A stretch of DNA of 64,000 bases from Sitta carolinensis (Eukaryota; Chordata; Aves; Passeriformes; Sittidae). Made by a program: the position numbers and the translations under genes. Below the pieces are notes generated by a model, which searched no databases, was not told where the DNA came from, and was given only the letters and a program-made list of their open reading frames with translations. The DNA lies in NCBI GenBank assembly GCA_032173965.1, contig CM063283.1, positions 16,534,501 to 16,598,500 on the forward strand, in the 5' to 3' direction. Numbering within the stretch: the stretch's first letter is position 1; every line of letters starts with the position of its first letter. This document shows, piece after piece, positions 26,201-39,888 of this stretch.

Positions 26201-29200
26201 AGCTACTGCTATTGAATAATTTTTGCTATTTTAGACTTTTGCATATAGCCAATGCGATTAAAAGTGAATAGTCTGATTCTTGACTTTGCGAGTTGCAGTT
26301 CTGGTATAAAGCTCTGCCCATTGCTGTACCACACCTCTGAGATGAACTAATCTATACAAATTGATACAAAATAGCTGCTTACTGAATTGTAATCTATTAT
26401 TGTGAATGCTTCAATCAAGTTTTAAGATGGATAATAGACTAGGAAATAGCTCAGTCTTTTGGCTGCCAATATTTTCTTCTGTGCCTTACATTTTTATTAG
26501 TCCCTTCAGGAGGATTTTTCCTGCTTTAGGACTTTAGATAAGATAGCTGGTAATTTACCTTGTCTCCATTCTCAGTGCATTTATCTACTGAAGTAGCTGA
26601 TAGTGCCTTTCCAAGGCTTGACAAAAACTTGAATTAAAGAAGGGTATAAATTATACTTCTCTTAAATAATTATTTTTTGGCTCACTGAACATTGTTGGTC
26701 CTACAGTCTTAAAAACATTAGCAGGGGCAAGCCTGGAGAAAATACCAGAAGGAAACCAGTTTTCTGTGAAACAAGTGATGAGAGACTTCCTTCCATGTGG
26801 TTTTCTGCCCTAATGATTCTGCTGAAGGTGTTGGTAACACTAGGAAAAATGAACTGATTTGTAGTCCACGGAGTGAGAAGGAACTGCTACTCATGTAGTT
26901 TTTTTCAACACAGCTTTCTTAAAAAAATAAACAAATGGCAATTTGCAGGTATCAGATGCTGTGTGGCTCTGAATGGCAAGAGTCCTGCACTGCAAACTGG
27001 AGCTGCAGCTCTGGGAGGGTGGCAGGGCAGGGCTGATGCTCCCTGGCACTGGCAGCGAGGCAGGTTGGATAGCAGTCCTTCATTCCTACAGCTTTCAAGT
27101 ATGGGCTGTTAGTCATTGCTGTGATTGTGCACTGCACGTTAAGACCTCAGAAATACTTTAAGCCTTAAAGGGCATCCAAAACCTTATCTTTTGAAACCTG
27201 GCATTGTATTGCTGATGACTGATAGGCAAATGTAACAAAGCAGCACTGATTTGCTGTTGTCAAAGTATGAGAAATATCTTGATACTATCACTGGAAATAA
27301 ACTACAATAAGCAGAGCAAATAAATAACCATAATTTTTGCTTGCTTAGCCTTCAAAATTGATTTAATGATTCAGCTTATAGGCAAGGTTCTTTGCATTGG
27401 TACTCCATGTAGAAGCTGAAGATGCCGGTTCAACAGCTGGGTTCACTGGAATAAAATCACTTAGAGGCAAAGCCATACATTAAGAATTGAACAAAAAAAG
27501 TTCAATAGTTTTAAGGTGAAATTTTTAAATGCCAACATGTGTTAACGTTACAGTGCAAAAAACTTGACTCCCACATGGTGAAGAATGGGGGTTCTCAGTT
27601 AAATATAAACCTCACTTAAAATGTGTGACATGTAGATATGTTTATTGTTGTTGAATTACTAGAAGGAAAGCAGCCACGGTAAATTGTGATAGGAGACACC
27701 AAGAGTAATTGCTAAAATATTTTCTACTTATTTTTTTATTTTTTTTTCAAAACTGCCACTTGCTCTGAGGGGAAAATACCTTTTGTGAAGACCTTAAGTG
27801 CCACTGGCTAGCTATGCTAATTTAGTGCTGCTCAATTCTTTCCTATAGTGCAATTCAAGTAGAAAAGTTATAGAAAGTCAGACCATAATTAGACAAATGC
27901 CAGAAAAAAACCCCATCTTTATGCACCAGCTTTGAATGCTTTGAATATGTGAGGTGCACAAATTTGGAAAATATTTCCTCTGAATAAGCAAAGGAGTAAA
28001 AGAGGTGAAAAAGGAGAGCTTCTGTGGATAGAAGAGTGGAGGAGCTGCAATTAATAAGGGGTAAAGCAGAGACACTTTGGAACAATTGGTTAGAAAGGGA
28101 GGGAGGATCCCCATAAGTGATGATGTTTGAGGCTAGAAATTTACCATAAAGTTGTTTGACAGATTTCAAAAGTGTTTGTTATTGATACGACTCTTTATTG
28201 GCAGTAACAGAAGCCAGACTTTACTACCTCTACTTCAATGAAGAAATTTAATATGTAGTGATAACTTGAATGTGATATTTTTGCTTCATGAATTACCTTG
28301 TGTTGTTCAACACTTGTGCCACATCCTCAACAGAGTGTTTTGGAGGAGGCCTTTAATCAGAACTATTTTGTTTTAATGTTCCTCTTTAGTCTCACTCCTT
28401 GACAGCCAAATCTTTGCTGATGTAATTGGCAAATGTTTTAAGGCTGCTGTCTGTTCCCCTAATTAAGAAAATGATTGGGTCCCCAGAGCAACACGTCTCC
28501 CTAGGTGAGACAAATGAAAGAATTGCACTCCTGCTGTAGAAAAGACAATCAGAACATTTTGAGAATATCTCTGAGATCAAAGTATATTTTTAATTTTCCT
28601 TTGTGCCTCAGCTGAGCTAAACCAAAGACGAGCATAGCCCAACATACATATTTATACTGAAGGAAATGAACCATTCTGATAAGTCATAGAGGGGTTTGTG
28701 GCATTCACAATGAGACATTCATCTCTCCTGTGCCTGATGAATAAAAACCTAGTCACTGGTCTCTCAGACATATTATAGTGCTCACCTAAAGCTTTTTTTG
28801 TTATTGGCTTATTTTTCAGAAGATGCCAATGATAAAATGTAATTTAGCCTAATAATTTACACACTGAAAAGGCAGGCTAAAATTTAAATGCTGAGAAATA
28901 GAGGAAAACTCAAATAGTTTAGTGAAAATTTCCAGAACTCTCACTGAATTTGTTTAAGTTCTGGAATTACATCCGTTAAGAAAGTAAAAGATCTAATACA
29001 CCATTGAATCTTACCTAGTTTAAAACAAAGCAAAGAAAAAACTCCCAAACCAACCCAAACCCAGGAAATCCAGTAACAAAAACTTCCATCTTTATCTTAT
29101 GTTTGGAAGTAATTATTTTCCCTCTTTATGTCAGACCAGGACAAACTGTTTACCCATGCCTAGCACAGTAAGCAGTTAAGGGAATAAAAGCATGCATATG

Positions 29201-31764
29201 TCACCCTAATGCTGGGAAGATGGACTGGAAGAAATGGAAGTTACTAGTAGGAGTATTAAAGCATAAATAATGAGATTTCAGAGTCCCATATCACAAGGAA
29301 GGGTCTATAAACCGACATTTTCCCGAATTTCTAAATTGTGTGCTCAACACCCAGAGGTATAAAATAGCTACGGCATATGGCTCATTTCTTGAAATGCTTT
29401 AAAAATAATCAGCAAGATCTGTGTTCCCTCTATATCATCCATCTGGCTAGTAAAATTGAACAGAAAGGCAGTCAGACCTATTTCAGGACTGTTGCATTTC
29501 TCAACAAAAAGGATACAGCTAAGGAGCATTAGGAATACTCAGTACTCAGTTGTTAACAGCCATCACAATCCAAGTCTTCATCTTAAAAAAAATTAAAATC
29601 CAGCCAGAATACAAATGGAATTACCTTTACCCTCTGTCATTGCAAATAAAGGTCTCTTATCCAGCTTCCAGTCACTCACTGGAAAGCTAACGGCAACCAT
29701 ATTTACATTCCCATAACTTGGTTGTTCTTGCTTTTTGGCTACCTTTAGTTTGACTGTTCAGATGGCTGAAAATGCAGAAGTCAAACTGTGTAAGCAGCAG
29801 ATTTCTAAGAAAGTAAAATTATATACTGATGGGGAACCTGCTTATTCAAGAGAGCACACAGTAAAAATCTTTTGGCTCTGCTTGGGTGGAATTGAAGGAA
29901 ATGAATGTACAGCTTCAGTTGGTGCGAGACTATTGCTGCTTTGAATTATCAGAATATCATAGGGCCATCAGAGAACGCTACTAATGCTGCTAGAGTTTAA
30001 CATTACTCAAAAATCTGCACTTGAGGAATCGTTAGAGAACAAAATAAACTGGTTTGCAAATTTAAACCTCTAGTGAAAGAGAAACTTTAAGAAACATGCA
30101 TATCTGACATGCTAGGAATAAGCAAGTTTTATTTTGATTTTTTCTCCAGCTTGAACCCTTGGTGGTGTTCTGTGATGAATAGGCACACTAGTCCTAAAGG
30201 AAGACATAAGGAAATGAGATTCATTAATGAACAAAATAAACTGGCAATAGCCCTGCATAAAGTTTTAGGCTATTTTAGTCTTTAAAAGTGTATTTAAATA
30301 TACTTCAGGGAAAAAGGAAAAAACCCAACTCTGAAAGCTTCTGTTTTGCTTTTTTTTTGTAATTTTAATACAAAGTACAACAAAAAACCTATAAAAAAGT
30401 AAAAAAGATAGATGAGAATCTATAGAGAAAAATATTGTTCAGGGAAAGTAGTTTCACAAACCAGGTTCTTGTAATTTTTCTCTCTGACATAGTTGGCTTA
30501 GTATCTTCTGTGGTATACAATTGTTTCTTTTTAATTTTAATCATCACCTGCCAGCTTATGATATCCTCTCATAATCATGGTAATGTAACTAAAGTAATTT
30601 TTTTCTTTTCATGAAAGCCATAAATAATACTAGTAATAAGTAGTTAATGTAACCTCATTAAAAAGCTGGAATTTGCTGGTTTAGCTCTGTCTGATCCTAC
30701 AGAATACAGATGTTGAAACTGTGGTTGAATGATGAGGGGAACTATGTGAACTTGAGTAAGAGCGTGATGGAGATGTATAAACAAAGGTGATTTTGAGAAA
30801 AAGTAACATGTGGTTAAAAGACAATTCATGATGTATCATTCTGGACATAAAACAGGACTATTAGGATTAGCAAGTGGTGTGTTTAACATAATTTTCTGTA
30901 TCTTTTTTCCTATAAACTACATAATGTGTTAGTTTAGGTCATTTACTCTGTTCAATTGTAAAGGAGACCATTCTTTAGAAACATGAACTGGAGTGACAAA
31001 ATGGTGTGTAGCTAACAGCTATTAGTAACTCTGAAATTAGGAAATTTGGACAGAGAAGTTAAAAACATGTACAATATATTGGAACGAAAAGGCAATTGTC
31101 TTTAAAATTCAGCCACTTGATTTTTACATAGTATAGGAGGGATTATTACTCATAAAAAGTCTTTCAAGTCTCAGGAGCTTGAAATAAGATGGTTGCACTC
31201 TCACTAACACTGGGAATAAATAGTCCAATGTAACTCTTTCTATTTTAAGTGAAATATTTTAGGTAGCTCCTTTATTTCAAAACTTCTCATCTGCAACAGT
31301 GCTGCATTGCAGAATACAAATTAAGATCTGGTAAATGCTGCATGATTCACGTCTTACCTACCAAAACCCCCAAAGAGATCAACATGCCATTATCTTGCTT
31401 GTTGCCTGGAGTTAACAGCTCTGGAATTACAGGTTGTGTCTCTTCGGCTTCAGTAGCACTTTGTAAAATACAAGACCAAAAACCAGGTATGGACTCTTCC
31501 TCAAGTAATTACCATTTCTTTGCTCAAAAAAGGCTGAAGGCTGAAAGCCTCCAATATCCAGAGGTTTGTACATGGACTTCAGAAAATATTGGTGGATGAA
31601 GCAGGGCCTGTGCTTAAGGCTGTAAATGCATTATTAATTCTGATCAGTGTAAATCATGTTACATATATTGGGGTTTCTTATGATTATTAAAGAAATGGAT
31701 GCAAGACAAAATGGGAAGTGTGAAATTAATACACAAATAGATCCATGAATACAAAACATTATAA
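20204..31764. other. AT-rich non-coding DNA
   Basis: About 11.5 kb without a supportable gene. It includes a 14-bp perfect palindrome within AT-rich DNA (20364-20377), an A13 run (20797-20809), an A18 run (23101-23118) and a GC-richer patch at 26970-27080. Open frames stay at or below about 104 codons with no recognisable domains. The stretch 28385-28620 looks less random than its surroundings but cannot be classified by eye. Confidence 0.6.
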
Positions 31765-31860
31765 GGGTTTATTATATAAATAAATAAATAATAAAAAAAG
31801 ATTTTGTATATTATATTATTTATTATTATTATATATATATATTTATAAAATGTAAATTAT
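31765..31860. repeat. AT-rich microsatellite / low-complexity tract
   Basis: Almost pure A and T, with short runs of AAAT, ATT and AT units. Typical simple-sequence DNA. Confidence 0.85.
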
Positions 31861-34800
31861 TGTTGTAAGGGTTAATTATATACATAATTTCAGTTATGTA
31901 CTACTTCTAGAAGTCAGTAATTAGACAAAACCTGTGGCATGGAAATAGCAGGTGTACCAACAAGGTCAAAGACAGTCATGTTTGAGATGGGAAGATGAAA
32001 GGAAAGCAGTGGAAAGATAAGCAAATATATTAGATTAGTCTGAAATGCATCAGGCAAGTCCAAAATGTTTAAATTCTGGCCTAAACCCATGGATCCCAAA
32101 TACTGCATATAGCAAAATCTAGAACTGTGTGAAATTTAAAAAATAAATTAAATTCAATCTCTTATACAAAGGCACATTTCTGAAGAAAGGCAGCAGAGAA
32201 CATGGAATTGCTGATCCAACAGACAGACTTAGTTATATTGTAAATATAAGCAAGCTTTTTTCCTGAAAAAGAGGTTTTTGACATGTATTTTGGGGCATGA
32301 TCCCAACCAAAATCCAAAGGATGACTGGCTCATGTGTGTTAGTCACTTGAGCTGGTGACTTCACTTTAACTGGATGTCCCATTTGGAGATTCAGATCAGC
32401 GTAAGTTAGTCTTTTTATACCTGATAATGTTTGGCATGAATAGGGTCCTTCCTCCAAAGAGATTGCTAAACAAGGATTGGTTACCCATTTGCCTAGAATT
32501 TATCAGCAAAATTATGTTGAAAGACAATGACTTGTGTAGGAGTTTTTTCCCTTCCTGATTTGTCTAGAAGTTAAAGATGTCTGCATCTTCTTCCCTGAAA
32601 GCAGGAGATGTGCCTCTGTTAAAACTTTACTGGCATTAAAGGACAGGAGGAAAAAATCCAGTCTAGCCTTTGCTCTGTAACCATTGACATATTGAACTTG
32701 ACAGTGCTGGGAGGAGGTTTGCACATGTCTGCATAGTCATACCTGCAGATAGAATTGCCTTGGCTGGCTTAAAACCTCTTTGTTAAAGATTAAGTTAAGT
32801 GTAACGAGAAATTAAGACCTGACCATAAAAATTAGAAAGAAACTGGCCTTCTGTGAGTATAACTGAAGATTAGTTGCATCAGTGTAAGGTGTTTTACACA
32901 CACACTGCTAATTACTGGTGAGAAATTATGAGGTGAATTACCAAAGGCTCTGTATAACTGGGCAGCTCAAGAGACCTCCTGTTAATAACATAGCATTTGT
33001 GTCATGTCTAGAAATTATTTGAAACATTCTATATTCCTAAACACAAGACGTAAAGTGACATTAAAATAATCAATTTCTTAGTAGAAAAAGTCATTGCTTT
33101 TGTTTTGCTAATCAAAATTTTGGAGCAGGTTCTGTCTCTCTAACCTCTACCAGTTCCACATTTCAATTGTACAAGTAGAAAAAGGACAATGCCTTCAAAG
33201 TTAAATATGGGGTGATAGTGTGCTTCTGGTGAAATGGAATCTAAAATATAAACATATCTCTGATACAGTTTGGAGTTGATATGATTGTTAGTGAACTCTT
33301 GATTTACTCAGCACAGAATGCCTAAATTTTCTGCTGAAATTCACAGACCCTTTCTGATAAATGCTGGTGTTAGAAATGAGAAAGGGGGAGGAAGCAATTT
33401 AGTCAGTTAAACCTTCTAGGAAAAAGATACATGCTGCAAGAAATTATGAGTGAAGGCTAATATAAGGTATAAAAAGCAACCCAGGCTTTTCAAATTTATC
33501 AGTAAGGAAAAAGAGTAGGACTAAGCATCCTATCTATCACATGTGTAACTTGAAGACTAAGAGGCTTGGCTCATATTTCAAACCTAATGACGAAAGTTTG
33601 TATGGTTAAGCGGTAATGAAGGTCTTGAGAAGGTATATTACATAATGGTGAATACTAGATGAAGATAAAATGGGGGAGCTTGAAGATATGCAAATTACTT
33701 TCAGTTTATGGCAGTGAAATTACATTATGGTCTCATCAAGTTGACTTTGGGTTACCTCTGTGACAGCAAAATTAAAAATAAACAAGAAAAATTTCTGCAG
33801 TACTTGAAACATTAGTAATTTTAAAGGAACAGCATTAAATAGCCTTGTAAATATAGAATATATTTATATCTTAGAATATCTTAGAATATATTGTGATTTA
33901 TAGCATGGTTGAATTACACATACAAAAAGTAATGCCGACCTTGCTACCTCTCGAGCTGCTAGGAGACAAGTAGGATCTGTGACAAGTCAAAGGTTTTTTA
34001 TACAATTAACCTTTTTTTTTTTAAATCAATTTTGGACATTTAGTAGAGAAGTACCTACAAATCCTACAAAGTAAGGGATGTAGTCTTCTGTGGTGCTACC
34101 AGCTGCAATAAGCAAGTGGAGAATTATGAAGCAATTGAAGTTATTTGAAATACTTTTATTTGTGATTTTTGACCCTCTCTTAGAAGCATATTTCTCTTTT
34201 GTTAGGACTGAAGGGAATGAAACTTGAACAATTGAGATACTTTTGAAAAGCTAGAAAAGTCTCTCTATAGTTGGATTCAGTATAATAGTCAGATATGAAT
34301 CTTTTATTTTCTTTTGAGGAAAAATATGTGGAGGAGGAACACATGTCACTTTTTTACTAGTGAAGCAGATTGTATTTTCCTAAATGCACACTGAACTCAG
34401 AGGAAGAAGAGCTGTCTAGGAACAGTCAGAATGGGACACACCATATTAGAACTGGATAAATTGCTATAGTACTGAGCAGGCATACCTGATGCAAAGTTTC
34501 TTTTTTAGCTATCTGAATGAGTTCATTATCTCACTTCAAAAGATGCTTCCTGAAAGCTGTTTGTTTTGTTAGGAAATATCACCAGGTTTCTATACCTGTG
34601 CTAAATACTGCATGGATTCTACAGGCACTCAGCTGCAAGCCTTGTGGAGAGGTAAAGCTGGAAGATGATGTGGTTATCTGTGCCTTGGTTAGACAGTTAC
34701 TTAGACAGCAGAAGCAAGGTCCCAGTATGTTACAGGGCCATTAAAGAAGTGGTTACAAAAATACAGTTCAATCCATTAGTTCATTGGACAGTTCATTCCA

Positions 34801-37800
34801 TTTACCAGGGTTCTGTAAGCTGTTAACATTTGCATAGCTTGAACACCCGTAGAGACAGATGTCAAATGCTGTGCTTCAGGCCGTGGGACTCTGGAAAAAG
34901 GTATTGCCATATTGATACTCAGCTGCCTAAAAAATTTCTTTAATGAAAAATATTTAAAATAAATATAGCAGCTGTCTAATCAGTATTTCTAAGTCTGGTG
35001 AATAGTATGTTTTGGATAGAGAAGAAAGTTAAAAGTTACATTTTTCTTTTTTAAAGGCATGATTTGAAGCTGTTAGCTCAAGTGGAGATCCTTTTAATCA
35101 AGAAAAGAAGGATTTAACTCGGAGGGGAATATTAGATCCTGTGCTTTCTTTTGACCAAGACTGTGTATATAGTACTTAATTCTATATTATGCTGAGACAT
35201 AATTCTATATTATACTACTGCATACCATGCTACACATAGAAAAAAAAGAAGAAATTATTTGATGGTAGAGACCTCTACCTATCAACTTACTTTGTATGTC
35301 CAAAGTTTTAGCATATAGGATGCATATTACATCATCAAAGTAATTTCATAACTTGTGATGAGTCAGAGGGAGGTTCATAGAGACTTAGGGGTGTTAACAG
35401 TCATATGTCTTAAGGTGTGCTGAAATATTTATCTACACATGCTGCATCAAAGAACAGCAAAAAGCAAGAGAATAGGTTGGGACCAGTCCTCTTAATATAG
35501 TTCAAGTGGTGTACAAGTATCACACAGCACAAGCTGCATGTGAGCATGCCCAGTTAGCATAATTTCTATTTGCAGCCCTTTCTGCAGGGAGAAAGGGGGA
35601 GAGGGAGAAGGATCCTGAATGCAATTGGAGCTGCAACTAAAAGCATTGGCTAGAATATCCCTCTGTACTTGCATATAGCTTGTAAATCCACAAGCTTGTC
35701 TTTTCTGTTAATGGTGCATGAAATGAACTGTGACTTCAGGTATTCAAGGCAGGATGTGTTTAAATATCTGCCAGTAAAACGAAGGTGAAATTTAAATTGA
35801 TCTGGACTGATGATATCCTCAGGAACCAGTGTGCTGCTTTACAATAAGATAGACTGAAAAAATGAGAGAGCAGTGGCCAATGTGTGGCTGTGGTGCATTA
35901 AGCAGCATCCTAAGGAACAGAAAGAATTACTGTGGAAATTTTTGGTTTTTAAATCAGCAGTGAATCTGGGAAATTCTGACAGTCAAAATGTTTTTCAGTG
36001 GTATCTCTATAAGAGTGGCCTGTGTGAAGACTGCAGCTAGATGAGAACCTTAACAGTGAACTTCAGCAGTTCTTGCAGTTCTGCAGAACTTGCACTCTTG
36101 AGTCAATGTGATCTCTCAGTTTTGTGAATCACTGTAGGCAGCATCTAAATCAGAAATATGAATCTGAATGACCACGTAGCAAAAAGGATTTCATCTTGCT
36201 TGGTGATCTGAGACAGTACAATGTCCTTTGCCAAAGTTGAGTTTGCAGCAGATGAGTTGAACCCGAAACACAGACCTTATTTTAATGTTTTAAAAACTTA
36301 ATTTAGCACCTTCCTTGGCTTTGTGGTATCTTGTTTTGTGTTTACCTGTTGGTTGTGTGAGAAGAGTATTGGGAAACAGAATTCTAGAAATAGTTTACTC
36401 AGCAGAGCTTCATGTGAGCAAACCAAAAGCTTTTCTGCCTCGGTAGGAACTCAGCAGGGAGTTGCTCTTGCAATGTGACATTGTGGCATTTAACTGTCAA
36501 TAAAACTAAAGAAAAATGAAAGCAAAGCATTTAGCTGATCAAGCATGTAAAGCTATGCTCCTATATTTGGGTGAAGAATATCCTTGTGGGCCAGCTACAG
36601 AATTGATGTGCCTTTACAGAGCCTGAAAATAAGCTTTTATTTTACATGATCCCTTCTCTGTGTAGAGAAGAAGTCCTTTCTCTGCATCTGCTGTTGAGTC
36701 CTTCACAGCTTTATGGCTCTTGAGTACAAGTAAGAGGTCTCAGTGATACTTTTTGGTGTCTGGCTGTGCTCCTAAACTCCCTCAGAACCCTTTAATCAAG
36801 ATGTTTCCTATGTTTAATGACCTAGTCCAAAAATACCTCTCTTGCTAGTGTCTGTTGAGGGATCTTTTGCCATGTGTATTTCCATGAGCTGTACTACTTT
36901 TTCCATAAAATTGCATCCTTACTGAGATAGTGAGATTATTTTCTCATGAGGTATCAAACACCTGGAAGACATACCTTAGCTAGGTTTCTATTACCATCTG
37001 GAAAGCAGACAAGTCAACAGACACGAGATATTTGGGAAGGGGATAGTAAAATATGGACAAACTTTAAAATGTAAGAGAGGAGAGGACTAGAAATGAGCAA
37101 AGCTAAAAAACAACAGCCATAAAATCATTCAAGTACATAATGTAAAGGAGAGGGATTGCAGGATTATATATCTTGAGTGGAATTGAGCAGGTACTCAGCT
37201 TTGGGGGGAGGAATATGCAGATTAGTACTTCAATTGTCACATTAAAAAAATCAATATTATTGCCAATTTTTAAAGCTACTTGTTACAGCTTTAATGAGGA
37301 GACCAGTGGGAAAAGGTCAAACCTTCTAATGATGCCTTAGAAATAGGTAACAAAAATATATTTTCTTGGATAATAAGCTATGTGTAAAGTAAGAGCATAT
37401 TGAACCCTTTTAGTCTGATGTAGGCTAACTTGTCAAACAGAACAGTGACAGGTTTGTCACTACAACTCCACGTGTGTGTACTCTGAAGGAACAGGATTAA
37501 GGAAAGGAATGAGGTGAGTGTGCCAAATTCTTAATGTAACTGAGCTGACCTGTTTTGTTGTTACCCAACCATATTTTGTAACTAAGATAATACATTATTC
37601 AGTTTTCCTCTAGCCTTTTAACTAGCAGTGATGTTGTTAAATTATGATGTTATTAACAATGATGTTGTTAAATACTGAACTGGCAATGACACTACGGAGA
37701 CAACTTTGTAAGCATAATGGGCAGACTTATGTGAGACAAACTGAGTTTTTACAACAGAAATGCTGTAGAAAACATGAGTATGGATGAAATGTCTTTTTAA

Positions 37801-38879
37801 AATTGGCCACTCAAAGACACAAGAGATGAAGCCCAGGGGAATTATTTAAGGAATTAAATGTTTAAGCACATATTTGTCTTCTTGAAATCTTGAAGATTTC
37901 TAACTAAAATGTTTTGCTGCTTCCTGTAATGTCATTGAAGTTACCAAATAAATTACCAAGGCTGTAAGACACAGGAAAGGTCTGTAGTTATTCCACAAAT
38001 TTGAACTGTTGTTCTTTAGCATCATGATCCTTTTGACCCTACAAAACAATGGCTCTTGTCCACAGCTAAAAACATGCCCATTGACCTGTTATGAAAATAT
38101 TCACAAACAATCTTGTAGCCCATCATTGTTTGGCAGCTTGGACATGAAGGGTAGGGAGAAGACAATATGACAAAAATATCAGATTATAGGAAAAGATTTA
38201 CATTACCATGATAGGGAAATTGGAATGTTGCCTAACAGACACTGTGAAGGTCATGCTGTGTATTCTGAAGCTGATCACTGGCACAAATGGGGTGATCTGT
38301 GTGTGATGGAGTAGGAGGATGGTGAGTGGCTCAGTGGAAGGCAAGTGCCATTTACTAAAAATAAGGAGAAGAGGAAATACCTGAAGGCTGTCTGTTAGTG
38401 TCCCACTGCTTCGGCTGACAGTGGTTAGTATTTAGAAACACAGCTGCTTGTCACTTAATCCAAGTCCATATAGGTTACTGATGTTTCATGAAAACCAAGC
38501 CTACTTCTGCTGGTCATTAAAACAAGTTTGTGGGAAGCATTTCAAGAGGAAATTATTAAAAAAACATGTTCTGTGCATGCTGTAGGTTTTACAAGTTTCT
38601 CAGTGATGCAACTCAGTGTAGAGCTATTGATGTGGTTTCCCAGAAGGCATAATTACAAGATGGAGTTTTTGGCAGCTCTTTAAAGCAACTGCTATGACAT
38701 GCAGATGAACACCTACAGATTGGGATATAAGCAATACAGTATTAGTCGTCCTTATTCCTGGGAAGTAGTGTAGGTGGTAGGTTTTGGTGATGTCTTACTG
38801 CCTTCGTACAGTGCTAGAATCAGATATTCAGCATTATAGCAGCTCAGAAGGGAGAGACCTGCTGAGTAAAATACCCGTA
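31861..38879. other. AT-rich non-coding DNA
   Basis: No gene or clear interspersed repeat recognised. Minor short direct repeats are present: a 14-bp repeat at 35177-35190 and 35200-35213, and a TA-rich doublet near 33870-33890. Two minus-strand frames (32233-32457 and 32512-32724) are short and unrecognised. Confidence 0.6.
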
Positions 38880-39175
38880 GTATATTGACGCGGTAGACCG
38901 GAACCCAGGCTAGCTCACGCACACCGGCACTGCACCAGGTGTGGGGAACAGCTGAGGCGTGGGGTTTGTGCACTCAGCTGAACCTGAGGAGCAAAGGTTC
39001 CTAAGAACAGACAGTCTCACTGCATCCAGGGCTCAGGCAAAGAAGAGAGAGAGAGGCTCTCCAAGGCTGAAGTTCCAACCGGGATGATTTATTAGGGTCG
39101 AAGGGGACAGATACAAAGAGAGCCACCAGAGCAAGAAACGAAGATAAACATAAGTTGCAACAGTATATGAATGTT
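38880..39175 (-). mobile_element. ERV LTR fragment (R-U5-like)
   Basis: Read on the minus strand, a pyrimidine-rich segment leads into an AATAAA poly(A) signal (39088-39093), then a GC-richer tail with several CpGs (38885-38935). This is the order seen in the R-U5 part of a retroviral LTR. CpG density is well above that of the flanking DNA. Ends and target-site duplication were not resolved, and the family is not assigned. Confidence 0.45.
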
Positions 39176-39655
39176 GCAGTATACATTTAATTCCTTGTGC
39201 TCAGTAGAAATAATGAATGAGGAAAGAACAACTAAAAGCCTCAAGGGAGTAGCAAGATTTTACTTAAGGTTATTTATTAGATGCCTAAAAACAAAAAGAT
39301 TGGTCAGTCAAAAAATGATTAATGCTGTTTTGCAGCAGTTTGTCTACCATTTCAAAGGACTGACTTCCTTCTATTCCCATGCCCTTATTTTTACATAAGC
39401 TTTAGGTTATGCTGAAACAGACAGACTTTCCAAATCTCCTGAGATTACTGGAAAATATTTGAAGATTATTTGTTTTTTGTCTTAAACTTTTGGTATGTTA
39501 GGTGAAAAATCTGCTAGTATGTTGCATTATACTTGTACAGCTTGAAAAAATTAAAAACTTGGAAATGAGAGGTATTTCTGGTGCTTAATATTAGAAGTAA
39601 TGCACCACTGTTTATTCAGTTGATTTTTGATGGAAGAGAATGATAGAAAATCCTC

Positions 39656-39888
39656 GGGGGAGGCTTAGGCTGGATATTAGGAAAAGGTTTTTCACCCAGA
39701 GGGTGATTGGTCACTGGAACAGTCTCCCCAGGGAAGTGGTCACAGCCCCAAGGCTGACAGAGCTCAAGAAGCATTTGGACAATGCTCTCAGGCACAGGGT
39801 TTGACTCTTGGGGGTGGTGCTGTGCCAGGCCAGGAGTCAGACTCGACGATCCTTGTGGGACCCTTCCAAATCAGCATATTCAGTGATC
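39656..39888 (+). mobile_element. CR1 LINE 3' end
   Basis: Sense-oriented 3' untranslated end of CR1. Landmarks are 'ggctggatattaggaaaagg', 'gtcactggaacagtctcccc', 'gacagagctcaagaagcat', 'gccaggagtcagactcgac' and 'tgggacccttccaaatcag', ending at a decayed copy of the terminal octamer. Only about 230 bp remains, the usual severe 5' truncation. It closely resembles the 3' end of the copy at 60900-61541, including the shared phrase around 'caatgctctcaggcacagg', so both belong to the same or related subfamilies. Confidence 0.95.

Noticed and set aside
32233..32724. Two adjacent minus frames as a split gene
   Set aside because: Short, no clear splice signals and no recognisable family; weaker than the 41659-42184 case.
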